A stretch of DNA of 24,054 nt, taken from contig JBNJGC010000017.1 of NCBI GenBank assembly GCA_051747405.1, forward strand, positions 1-24,054, written 5' to 3'. This document shows, piece by piece, positions 1-8,028 of the stretch. A program made the translations under genes and the position numbers. Within the stretch, counting starts at the first letter, position 1. The number at the start of each line of letters is the position of its first letter. The DNA comes from JAPHTQ01 sp051747405 (lineage in GTDB: Bacteria > Pseudomonadota > Gammaproteobacteria > Thiohalomonadales > Thiohalomonadaceae). The notes under the pieces are model-generated. The model was not told the DNA's origin. It was given only the letters and a program-made list of their open reading frames with translations, and did not search any database.

Positions 1-156
1 CTGCCGCAAGGACGCGGCAGTCGAGCCTCCAGGGAGGGATTCACGGCGTACCGTAAATCAAGGGCTTACACTAGCTGTACGCGGGGTGTCATGTAAGTAT
101 GCGCTCACCCTGGACCATCACCACAACATGCTATGCTCAGTGAAAAAGAGAGCGCC
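1..156. repeat. Intergenic stretch with small hairpins at the window edge
   Basis: No coding region is supported here. The first 20 bases form an inverted repeat (CTGCCGC at 1-7, GCGGCAG at 14-20). A second small dyad, CCTCC-AG-GGAGG, lies near 27-38. These could be the end of a terminator, or of an intergenic palindromic repeat belonging to the gene left of the window. The rest should carry the trkH promoter, but I see no convincing -35/-10 pair. The left edge is cut, so the full size of the element is unknown. Confidence 0.4.
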
Positions 157-1617
157 ATGAGCGAAGGGACACAGACACTACGACACGCCATCCGGCCCGC
201 CGTTGTGGGCAAGTATCTGGGGGAGCTGGGGCTGGTTCTGGCGCTACTCTCACTGGCGCCCCTCGGCGTTTCGGTCTACTTCGGTGAGTATGACGTCAGC
301 CTGCACTACCTGGTGCTGATCGCCACCCTGTTGCTGCTCTTTGCGCTCTCACGGCGGCTACGCCCCTCCGCCCAGCTGCAACAGAATGAGGCCTTGAGCA
401 TCGTCGCCCTCGCCTTTTTGCTCACGCCGCTGCTCTCCGGCATCGGCATGACCGCCAGTGGGCTTAGCTGGGGGGAGGCGCTGTTCGAATCGATCTCGGC
501 CATCACCACCACCGGTCTCACCACGCTGGACCATCTGGAGCATCGCTCCCAGACGCTGCTGTTCACGCGTGCCTGGCTACAGTGGTACGGCGGGCTGGGG
601 ATCGTGGTGCTCTCCATTGCCCTGATGACTGGCCACCACGCCGCCAGCCGCCGTCTGACCGAGCAGCCAGCCGGCGAGGGGCTGGCCCTCACCACGCGCA
701 CCTATGCCCGCCATATCCTCGCCGTCTATGTCGCGCTGACCCTTCTGGGCGGGCTTATGCTGCTAGGCGCCGGCTTGGCGCCGTTCGAAGCCCTCACCCA
801 CGCACTGGCGGCGATCTCCACCGGCGGCTTCTCCACCCACGATGCCAGTCTGGCCCACTTCGACGGCCACTTTGCGGCCCTGGGTACAGTGCTCATCGGT
901 CTGCTGGGAGCGGTGCCGCTCCACCTCTACTACCGCTTCGATCAGCGCGGTATGCGCACCACCCTGCGCGACCCGGAGCTACGCAGCCTGCTGCTGTTGG
1001 TAGTGCTGCTCTGCGCCATCCTCACCCTCTCCCTCCATCAGGGCGGTCTGCCGTGGGGCGAGGCGCTCTACCATGGCGTGGTGCAGGGGCTCTCGGCGCA
1101 GAGCACCAGCGGATTTTCCACACTGCCTATTGAGCAGCTGGATGAGGCGAGTAAGTTGAGCCTGATCCTCTCCATGTTTGTCGGCGGTGGGCTCGGCTCC
1201 ACCGCCGGCGGCATCAAGCTGCTACGCCTGCTCATCCTGCTGAGACTGATCCAGCTCCTGCTTCAGCGCAGCGCCCTACCCAGCCACGCCGTCAGCCAGC
1301 CGCGCCTTGCCGGGCGTCCTCTGGAGGAGGGGGATATCCAGGGGGCGCTGCTGCTGATCCTGCTCTCCGTGATGGTGATCCTCGGCTCCTGGATGGTCTT
1401 CCTCGTCTACGGCTACGCGCCCATGGACGCGCTGTTCGAGGTGGTCTCCGCCACAGCGACCGTGGGCCTGAGCAGCGGGCTCACCAGCGCCACGCTGGAG
1501 CCTGAGCTCCAGGCGCTCCTGTGCTTCAATATGTTGTTGGGGCGACTGGAAATCGTTGCGCTTTTGGTTGTACTGTACCCACCAACTTGGCTTGGCAGAC
1601 GGACACATAATCCATGA
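157..1617 (+). CDS. trkH: TrkH/KtrB-family potassium uptake channel subunit
   Basis: Integral membrane K+-translocating subunit of a Trk/Ktr-type system, about 486 aa, close to the usual TrkH length. It has many hydrophobic segments and the four pore-loop signatures of the family in order: ITTTGLTTL, ISTGGFSTH, STSGFSTLP and ATATVGLSSG. The conserved GSTAGGIK stretch precedes the last pore domain. I chose ATG 157 because AAAGAGAG sits just upstream. An in-frame ATG at 133 would add eight residues (MLSEKESA) but has no visible ribosome-binding site. The stop overlaps the start of the next gene (ATGA), which encodes the matching RCK subunit, so the two are very likely co-translated. The family is certain; K+ versus mixed K+/Na+ selectivity cannot be decided from the sequence. 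Confidence 0.93.
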   Translation: MSEGTQTLRHAIRPAVVGKYLGELGLVLALLSLAPLGVSVYFGEYDVSLHYLVLIATLLLLFALSRRLRPSAQLQQNEALSIVALAFLLTPLLSGIGMTASGLSWGEALFESISAITTTGLTTLDHLEHRSQTLLFTRAWLQWYGGLGIVVLSIALMTGHHAASRRLTEQPAGEGLALTTRTYARHILAVYVALTLLGGLMLLGAGLAPFEALTHALAAISTGGFSTHDASLAHFDGHFAALGTVLIGLLGAVPLHLYYRFDQRGMRTTLRDPELRSLLLLVVLLCAILTLSLHQGGLPWGEALYHGVVQGLSAQSTSGFSTLPIEQLDEASKLSLILSMFVGGGLGSTAGGIKLLRLLILLRLIQLLLQRSALPSHAVSQPRLAGRPLEEGDIQGALLLILLSVMVILGSWMVFLVYGYAPMDALFEVVSATATVGLSSGLTSATLEPELQALLCFNMLLGRLEIVALLVVLYPPTWLGRRTHNP

Positions 1618-2264
1618 GAGCGGTACTGATAGGGGCGGGGTCACTGGGGCTGATGACCGCCCGCCTGTTACTGCGCCACCGGCATGAGGTGGTGTTGATC
1701 GACACCGACAAGGAGAAGCTCGACGCGATAGCCGAGGAGCTCGACTGCGGCTTGCTCTGTGGCGATGGCAGTCGCCCGACACTGCTGCGCGAGGCGGACC
1801 CGGAGCACACCGACCACCTCTTCTGCCTCACCAACAACGACCAGACCAACATCCTCGCCTCGCTGGTGGGCCGCTCACTCGGCTTCCCCCATATCGTCAC
1901 CCGCATTGAAGACCCGCAGTACGAGCACATCTGTATCGAGCTGGGGCTGGAGGATCCGATCATCCCGGCGCGCACCATTGGGCGCTACCTTGCCGATCTG
2001 TTCGAAGGGCGCGATACCCTGGAGCTCTCCACCCTGATCCGCGACGAAGCGCGGGTCTTCTCCTTCGTCGTCCACGAGGAGGCCCAAACCCGTGTTGACG
2101 CTCTGGAGCTGCCCGACGATATCCGCGTCATCTGCGTCTATCGCGGCGGTACGCTGTTGATCCCCCAGGGCAAGGATAAACTGGAGAACGGCGACGAGGT
2201 GGTCCTCATCACCCACAGCAAGAACCTGGACAAACTCAACGAACGCTGGGGCGCGAAAGCCTGA
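1614..2264 (+). CDS. Single-RCK (TrkA/KtrA-like) K+ channel regulatory subunit
   Basis: Cytoplasmic gating subunit of the adjacent TrkH channel, 216 aa. It has an N-terminal Rossmann RCK_N domain with GAGSLG at residues 8-13 and an acidic residue (D30) ending the second strand, the usual NAD(H)/nucleotide-binding arrangement. A C-terminal RCK_C domain covers roughly residues 135-214. E. coli TrkA has two such halves (about 458 aa); this protein has one, as in KtrA, so it probably assembles as an octameric ring of single RCK subunits. Its ATG overlaps the trkH stop by four bases. It converges on hslO with only six bases between the stop codons. It could be named trkA or ktrA; I leave the symbol open. 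Confidence 0.9.
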   Translation: MRAVLIGAGSLGLMTARLLLRHRHEVVLIDTDKEKLDAIAEELDCGLLCGDGSRPTLLREADPEHTDHLFCLTNNDQTNILASLVGRSLGFPHIVTRIEDPQYEHICIELGLEDPIIPARTIGRYLADLFEGRDTLELSTLIRDEARVFSFVVHEEAQTRVDALELPDDIRVICVYRGGTLLIPQGKDKLENGDEVVLITHSKNLDKLNERWGAKA

Positions 2265-2270
2265 ACCGAC

Positions 2271-3167
2271 TCAGTGGCGCGTGCGGCTCTCCTCCGCCGG
2301 GACCCCATCGGAGAAAAGCCGCTCGGCATCCACCGCATCGTAGCGGTAGTGACGATTACAGAACTGGCAGGCGATCGCCACCACCCCTTCGCTGTCGATA
2401 ATCCCCATCACCTCGTCGTGGCCCATTCCCCGGAGCGTATTCTCCACCCGCTCGCTTGAGCAGGTGCAGTGGAAGGCGACCGGCTGCGATTCGAACAGTC
2501 GCACATCCTCCTCATGAAACAGGCGACGAATCACCTCCTGCTGCTCAAGAGAGAGCAACTCCTCAGCGCTGATGGTCGCGGCCAGGGTGGTCAGACGATT
2601 CCACGCCTCGGCATCCTCCGGCGTCTCTCCCGGCAGACGCTGCAAAAGCATCCCCGCAGCGCGCTGCTCACCGGCGGTAAGCCACATACGCGTCGGCAAC
2701 TGCTCGGAGCGCTCAAGGTAGTCGTCGAGCGCCTCGGCCATGGAGCGACCGCTGAGCGCCACCACCCCCTGATAGCGCTTGCTGCCTGGACCGGGATCGA
2801 TAGTGATCACCAGATTGGCCTCGCCAAAGCGCGTGCGCAGCTCCCCGTCGGGAACCTCACCCTCCCACTTGGCCATCCCGCGGATGTGGTAGAGCGGTCC
2901 GTTCTCATCATCACCATGTTGGGGGCTGCAGTCGACGATCAGCATGCTAATCGGCCCATCACCGCGCACCTGCAGAGTAATAGAGCCGTTGAACTTCATC
3001 GTCGCCGCCAGCAGCACACTGGCGACAAGCAACTCACCCAACGGCTCGCGTACCGTAGCGGGATAGTCGTGCCGCTCCAGCACCGCCTGCCACGAGGCAT
3101 CGAGCTGCACCAGCTCGCCACGCACCGCGGCATGCTCAAACAGAAAACGTTGCAGGGTATCGGACAT
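2271..3167 (-). CDS. hslO: Hsp33 redox-regulated holdase chaperone
   Basis: Cytosolic chaperone that is activated by oxidation and binds unfolding proteins, 298 aa from the chosen start. The C-terminal zinc-binding redox switch is intact: C234-x-C236 in the FHCTCSSERV context and C267-x-x-C270 in ACQFCNRHYR. The N-terminal part has the Hsp33 fold signatures LLAATMKFNGS and GDGPISMLIVD. I chose ATG 3167. A TTG four codons upstream (3179) would also be open, but it lies at the edge of an intergenic inverted repeat and adds nothing conserved. The gene lies downstream of gatB in the same direction, separated by that repeat. Hsp33 is normally induced by heat and oxidants; no heat-shock promoter is obvious. 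Confidence 0.95.
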   Translation of the reverse strand: MSDTLQRFLFEHAAVRGELVQLDASWQAVLERHDYPATVREPLGELLVASVLLAATMKFNGSITLQVRGDGPISMLIVDCSPQHGDDENGPLYHIRGMAKWEGEVPDGELRTRFGEANLVITIDPGPGSKRYQGVVALSGRSMAEALDDYLERSEQLPTRMWLTAGEQRAAGMLLQRLPGETPEDAEAWNRLTTLAATISAEELLSLEQQEVIRRLFHEEDVRLFESQPVAFHCTCSSERVENTLRGMGHDEVMGIIDSEGVVAIACQFCNRHYRYDAVDAERLFSDGVPAEESRTRH

Positions 3168-3177
3168 AAAATAACTC

Positions 3178-3257
3178 AACGCAGAGAGCGCGGAGGACGC
3201 GGAGGAACGTCGAGGTTACAAACAGAAAACCTCTGCGTCCTCTGCGACCTCCGCGTT
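3178..3257. repeat. 80-bp long inverted repeat built of about 9-bp units
   Basis: Two 28-bp arms, 3178-3205 and 3230-3257, are inverted copies matching at 23 of 28 positions. Each arm is a degenerate run of CGCAGAGG/CGCGGAGG-type units of about 9 bp. The 24-bp centre is not repeated. It occupies the whole gap between gatB and hslO. It shares its unit design with the larger element at 4732-4893 (CGCAAAGG units), so the two look like members of one dispersed intergenic family. It could fold as a strong hairpin in either transcript. Confidence 0.85.
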
Positions 3258-3266
3258 GAAATTTTT

Positions 3267-4715
3267 TTAGCCTTCCAGCTTCGATTTTAGAAGTTGGTTG
3301 ACCTGGCCGGGGTTGGCCTTGCCCTGGGTGGCTTTCATCACCTGGCCGACGAAGAAGCCGATCATTTTGCCGCGTTTTTTCTCTTCGGCCTGGCGGTAGT
3401 TCTCCACCTGTTCGGCGTTGTTGGCCAGCACCTCGTCGATCACCGCTTCGATGGCGCCGCTGTCGGTGATCTGTTTGAGGCCCTTCTTCTCGATCACCGC
3501 ATCGGCATCGCCCTCACCGCTCCACATCGCCTCGAACACATCCTTGGCGATCTTGCTGGAGATGGTATTGTCGGCGATGCGCTTGATCATTCCGGCGAGC
3601 ATCTCGGCGCTGACCGGACTCTGCTCGATCGATTTATCGTCGCGGTTGAGCGCGGCGGAGAGATCGCCCATCACCCAGTTACCGCAGAGCTTGGCCTCGG
3701 CGCCGGAGGCCTCGACCACCTGCTCGAAGTAGTCGGCGATGGCGCGTGAGCTGGTGAGGAAACCGGCGTCGTAAGCGGGCAGAGCGAACTGCTCCATGAA
3801 GCGGTTCTTCTTCGCGTCGGGCAGTTCGGGCAGTGTTTTTCTTACCGACTCGATGAAGTCGTCCTCGACGATCACCGGCAGCAGGTCCGGGTCGGGGAAG
3901 TAGCGGTAGTCGTTGGCCTCCTCTTTGGAGCGCATGGAGCGGGTCTCGCCCTTGTCGGCGTCGAACAGGCGGGTCTCCTGCACCACCTCACCGCCGGACT
4001 CGATCAGATTGATCTGCCGCTCCACCTCGTACTCAACCGCCTTCTCGACGAAGCGGAAGGAGTTGAGGTTCTTGATCTCGGCGCGGGTGCCGAACGCCTG
4101 CTGGCCCTTTGGGCGGACGGAGATGTTGACGTCGCAACGGAAGGAGCCCTCCTGCAGGTTGCCGTCGCAGATCCCCAGATAGGTGACGATGGAGTGGACC
4201 TTGCGCATATAGGCGGCCGCCTCGGCACCGGAACGCATGTCCGGCTCGGAGACGATCTCCAGCAGCGGCGTACCGGCACGGTTGAGGTCGATCCCGGTCA
4301 TGCCGTGGAAATCCTCGTGCAAGGATTTACCCGCATCCTCTTCGAGGTGGGCGCGGGTGATGCCGATGGTCTTCGCCCCACCATCCTCCAGCTCGATCTC
4401 CAGCTTGCCCTCGCCGACGATGGGCAGCTCGTACTGGGAGATCTGATAGCCCTTGGGCAGATCCGGATAGAAGTAGTTTTTGCGCGCAAAGACTGAGCGC
4501 TTGCCGATCTCGGCGTCCACCGCCAGACCGAACATCACCGCCATACGTACCGCCTCTTTATTCAGCACCGGCAACACGCCGGGCAGACCGAGGTCCACGG
4601 CGCAGGCCTGGGTGTTGGGCTCCGCGCCGTAGGCGGTGGCCGCACCGGAGAAGATCTTCGACTTGGTCGCAAGCTGGGTGTGGATCTCACAGCCTATTAC
4701 AACTTCCCATTCCAT
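3267..4715 (-). CDS. gatB: Asp/Glu-tRNA amidotransferase subunit B
   Basis: Subunit of GatCAB that binds Glu-tRNA(Gln) and/or Asp-tRNA(Asn), phosphorylates the misacylated residue with ATP and receives ammonia from GatA. 482 aa, normal length. It opens with the family N-terminus MEWEVVIGCEIHTQL. The GatB core follows, with NSFRFVEKAVEYE and DYRYFPDPDLLP, and it ends in the YqeY-like tail (GFFVGQVMKATQGKANPG). The start is ATG 4715, preceded by AAAGGGG at an 8-nt spacing. An upstream in-frame extension to 4829 exists, but it runs through an intergenic repeat and is not conserved-looking. Gene order is gatC-gatA-gatB on the minus strand. Confidence 0.97.
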   Translation of the reverse strand: MEWEVVIGCEIHTQLATKSKIFSGAATAYGAEPNTQACAVDLGLPGVLPVLNKEAVRMAVMFGLAVDAEIGKRSVFARKNYFYPDLPKGYQISQYELPIVGEGKLEIELEDGGAKTIGITRAHLEEDAGKSLHEDFHGMTGIDLNRAGTPLLEIVSEPDMRSGAEAAAYMRKVHSIVTYLGICDGNLQEGSFRCDVNISVRPKGQQAFGTRAEIKNLNSFRFVEKAVEYEVERQINLIESGGEVVQETRLFDADKGETRSMRSKEEANDYRYFPDPDLLPVIVEDDFIESVRKTLPELPDAKKNRFMEQFALPAYDAGFLTSSRAIADYFEQVVEASGAEAKLCGNWVMGDLSAALNRDDKSIEQSPVSAEMLAGMIKRIADNTISSKIAKDVFEAMWSGEGDADAVIEKKGLKQITDSGAIEAVIDEVLANNAEQVENYRQAEEKKRGKMIGFFVGQVMKATQGKANPGQVNQLLKSKLEG

Positions 4716-4731
4716 CTTAAAAACCCCTTTC

Positions 4732-4893
4732 AACGCAAAGGCGCAAAGACGCAGAGGTCGCAAAGGAATACCTAAAAACGCTTTGGGGCTGCTGTACTGA
4801 TGCAACACCCGGCAGCTTGGCGGTCGCAATGGCCACCACCGTATTCAACTTTGTTAACCCTTTGCGTTCTTTGCGTCTTTGCGCCTTTGCGTT
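4732..4893. repeat. 162-bp MITE-like inverted repeat between gatA and gatB
   Basis: Two 35-bp arms, 4732-4766 and 4859-4893, are inverted copies with only three mismatches. Each arm is four tandem units of about 9 bp of the CGCAAAGG/CGCAAAGA type, starting AACGCAAAGG. The 92-bp centre carries no gene. No transposase or clear target-site duplication is visible. Spurious reading frames run through it on both strands, including an N-terminal extension of gatB and a C-terminal extension of nothing known. It belongs with the shorter element at 3178-3257. Confidence 0.88.
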
Positions 4894-4906
4894 AATCATT
4901 TCTTTT

Positions 4907-6358
<1,452 letters not shown>

Positions 6359-6369
6359 GGGTATTCACC

Positions 6370-6426
6370 TGTAGGTCGGGTCTAAACCCGACGAAAGCGT
6401 GTTGTCGGGCTAAAGCCCGCGCTACA
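6370..6426. repeat. REPIN-like doublet of two inverted REP hairpins
   Basis: A 57-bp element bounded by TGTAG (6370-6374) and CTACA (6422-6426). Inside, the first hairpin is GTCGGGT-CTAA-ACCCGAC (6375-6392) and the second is CGGGC-TAAA-GCCCG (6406-6419). Each hairpin is preceded on its own strand by GTAG. That is the layout of REP sequences mobilised by RAYT transposases, here as two REPs in inverted orientation. The RAYT link is inference; no such gene is in the window. It fills the gatC-gatA gap inside an operon. Confidence 0.8.
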
Positions 6427-6427
6427 A

Positions 6428-6715
6428 TCATTCGATGACTTTGGGTACCAGGAACAGGCCGTTCTCCACAGCCGGGGCGTGCTGCTGGAAGTGCTCGCGC
6501 CGGTTTCCTTCGGTAACGGCATCTTCGCGCAGACGCTGGGCCATCGCCAGCGGGTGCGCCATGGGCGCCACCCCTTCAGTATCGACCGCGCTCATCTGCT
6601 CCACCAGGTCGAGGATGCTGGAGAGGTTGTCGGCGTAGGCCGGCACATCCTCCTCGCTGATCGCCAGACGCGCCAGGTGGGCAATGTTCTCCACATCGCT
6701 TTTGTCGAGTGCCAT
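6428..6715 (-). CDS. gatC: Asp/Glu-tRNA amidotransferase subunit C
   Basis: Small subunit that clamps GatA and GatB together, 95 aa, normal size. Family features are the N-terminal helix MALDKSDVENIAHLARLAIS, the central LSSILDLVEQMSAVDTEGV block and a proline/histidine-containing middle (APMAHPLAMAQRLRED). The start is ATG 6715 with GGAG about nine bases upstream. It is the first gene of the gatCAB transcript, which diverges from mreB. The 175-bp gap between them contains a CCGCC-AA-GGCGG dyad at 6746-6757 in the gatC leader. Confidence 0.95.
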   Translation of the reverse strand: MALDKSDVENIAHLARLAISEEDVPAYADNLSSILDLVEQMSAVDTEGVAPMAHPLAMAQRLREDAVTEGNRREHFQQHAPAVENGLFLVPKVIE

Positions 6716-6809
6716 GGGCTATGACTCCAAATTGTCGTCCGCAGACCGCCAAGGCGGCGATAAACGGTGGCTAATGTGCAAAAAGAGGAAACTTATCACA
6801 GATAGAACC

Positions 6810-6839
6810 TTGCCCAAAGACCCACCGGGTTGCTAAATT
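6810..6839 (+). promoter_or_regulatory. Candidate sigma-70 promoter for the mreB operon
   Basis: TTGCCC at 6810-6815 and TAAATT at 6834-6839 are separated by 18 bp in the divergent gatC-mreB gap. The likely transcription start near 6846 would give a leader of about 45 nt before mreB. It is the best match I see in this gap, judged by eye only. Confidence 0.45.
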
Positions 6840-6891
6840 AGTGCGATCCTCGACACAACAACACGAACTCTACCGAAAAGCGACGAAAATT

Positions 6892-7950
6892 ATGGGCATT
6901 CTGGGACGTTTTAAGGGCATGTTCTCCTACGATATCTCCATCGATCTGGGGACGGCGAACACGCTCGTCTATGTACGCGGCGAGGGTATTGTACTCAATG
7001 AGCCCTCTGTAGTCGCCATCCGCCAGGAGGCCGGTCCCAATAGCGCCAAGCGTATTGCCGCCGTGGGCGTTGAGGCCAAAGCGATGCTCGGGCGCACCCC
7101 CGGCAACATTGTCGCCATCCGACCGATGAAGGATGGGGTCATCGCCGATTTCACCATCACCGAGAAGATGCTGCAGCACTTTATCCGCAAGGTCCACGAG
7201 AACAAGTTCAAGGCCTTCAAACCGAGTCCGCGGGTGCTCATCTGCGTCCCCTGCGGCGCCACGCAGGTGGAGCGGAGGGCGATTCGCGAGTCGGCGGCCG
7301 GCGCCGGCGCGCGGGAGGTCTACCTGATCGAGGAGCCGATGGCCGCCGCCATCGGCGCCGGCATGCCCATCTCCGAGGCGAGCGGCTCGATGGTGCTGGA
7401 TATCGGCGGCGGCACCACCGAGATCGCCGTGCTCTCTCTCAACGGCATCGTCTACTCCAACTCGGTGCGCGTCGGCGGTGACCGCTTCGACGAGTCGATC
7501 ATCAACTACGTGCGCCGCAACTACGGCACCCTCATCGGTGAGTCCACCGCCGAGCGGATCAAGGAGGAGATAGGCTCCGCCTACCCCAGCGCCGAGGTGC
7601 GTGAGGTGGAGGTGCGCGGGCGCAACCTGGCCGAAGGGATCCCCCGCAGCTTCACCCTCAACTCCAACGAGATCCTCGAAGCGCTGCAGGAGCCGCTGGC
7701 GGGCATCGTCGGTGCGGTCAAAACCGCGCTGGAGCAGACCCCACCGGAGCTGGGCGCCGATATCGCCGAGCGCGGCATGGTGCTCACCGGCGGCGGGGCG
7801 ATGCTGCGCGATCTGGATCGCCTGCTGATGGAGGAGACCGGCCTGCCGGTGATCATCGCCGAGGACCCGCTCACCTGTGTCGCCCGTGGCGGCGGTCGCG
7901 CCCTGGAACTGATGGACGAGCACGGCGGCGACCTGTTCGCACTGGAGTAG
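6892..7950 (+). CDS. mreB: Rod-shape actin homologue MreB
   Basis: Bacterial actin that forms membrane-associated filaments and directs lateral wall synthesis, about 352 aa. It has the membrane-proximal N-terminus MGILGRFKGMFSYD, the phosphate-1 loop SIDLGTANTLVYV, the phosphate-2 loop LDIGGGTTEIAV, and the adenosine-site LTGGGAML near the C-terminus. I chose ATG 6892; a GTG at 6841 would add 17 residues not typical of the family and would sit almost at the predicted transcription start. It is first in a run of eleven co-directional wall and lipoate genes, mreBCD-mrdAB-mltB-rlpA-dacA-dat-ybeD-lipB. It diverges from gatC. Confidence 0.97.
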   Translation: MGILGRFKGMFSYDISIDLGTANTLVYVRGEGIVLNEPSVVAIRQEAGPNSAKRIAAVGVEAKAMLGRTPGNIVAIRPMKDGVIADFTITEKMLQHFIRKVHENKFKAFKPSPRVLICVPCGATQVERRAIRESAAGAGAREVYLIEEPMAAAIGAGMPISEASGSMVLDIGGGTTEIAVLSLNGIVYSNSVRVGGDRFDESIINYVRRNYGTLIGESTAERIKEEIGSAYPSAEVREVEVRGRNLAEGIPRSFTLNSNEILEALQEPLAGIVGAVKTALEQTPPELGADIAERGMVLTGGGAMLRDLDRLLMEETGLPVIIAEDPLTCVARGGGRALELMDEHGGDLFALE

Positions 7951-7953
7951 GCC

Positions 7954-8028
7954 ATGGCCGGTGCACCGCAGCGCCAGCCACACATCTGTCTGCGCACGCT
8001 TGCCTTCGGTGGAGGGCTGAGCCATTAA
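7954..8028 (+). CDS. Possible 24-codon leader ORF between mreB and mreC
   Basis: ATG 7954 follows GGAG (7944-7947) at a good 6-nt spacing, three bases after the mreB stop. It encodes 24 residues (MAGAPQRQPHICLRT…GLSH) and ends at TAA 8026-8028. Its last base pairs overlap the apparent AUU start of mreC: ATT 8024-8026 and TAA 8026-8028 share one base. The peptide is not recognised and has no membrane segment. The main support is its ribosome-binding site and its exact overlap with the odd mreC start. It may act as a coupling leader rather than make a functional protein, or it may be chance. Confidence 0.4.
   Translation: MAGAPQRQPHICLRTLAFGGGLSH
8011..8016 (+). promoter_or_regulatory. Strong Shine-Dalgarno deciding the mreC AUU start
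   Basis: GGAGGG at 8011-8016 lies seven bases before ATT 8024. It is the only strong ribosome-binding sequence in the mreB-mreC gap that addresses the mreC frame. The first standard start in that frame (GTG 8078) has no comparable site near it. Confidence 0.7.

Noticed and set aside
4716..4829. N-terminal extension of gatB by 38 residues
   Set aside because: It is translated from the intergenic inverted repeat, while MEWEVVIG at 4715 is the conserved GatB start with a good ribosome-binding site.
3178..4893. Period-9 repeats considered as a CRISPR array or iterons
   Set aside because: Units are contiguous and degenerate with no unique spacers, they are arranged as inverted arms, and no cas or rep gene is nearby.
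6841..6891. GTG-initiated 17-residue extension of MreB
   Set aside because: It lies at the predicted transcription start, lacks a ribosome-binding site and is not part of the conserved MreB N-terminus.
6838..8025. 395-codon minus-strand ORF opposite mreB
   Set aside because: It is an antisense shadow of mreB, and crosses the mreB-mreC junction with no family resemblance.
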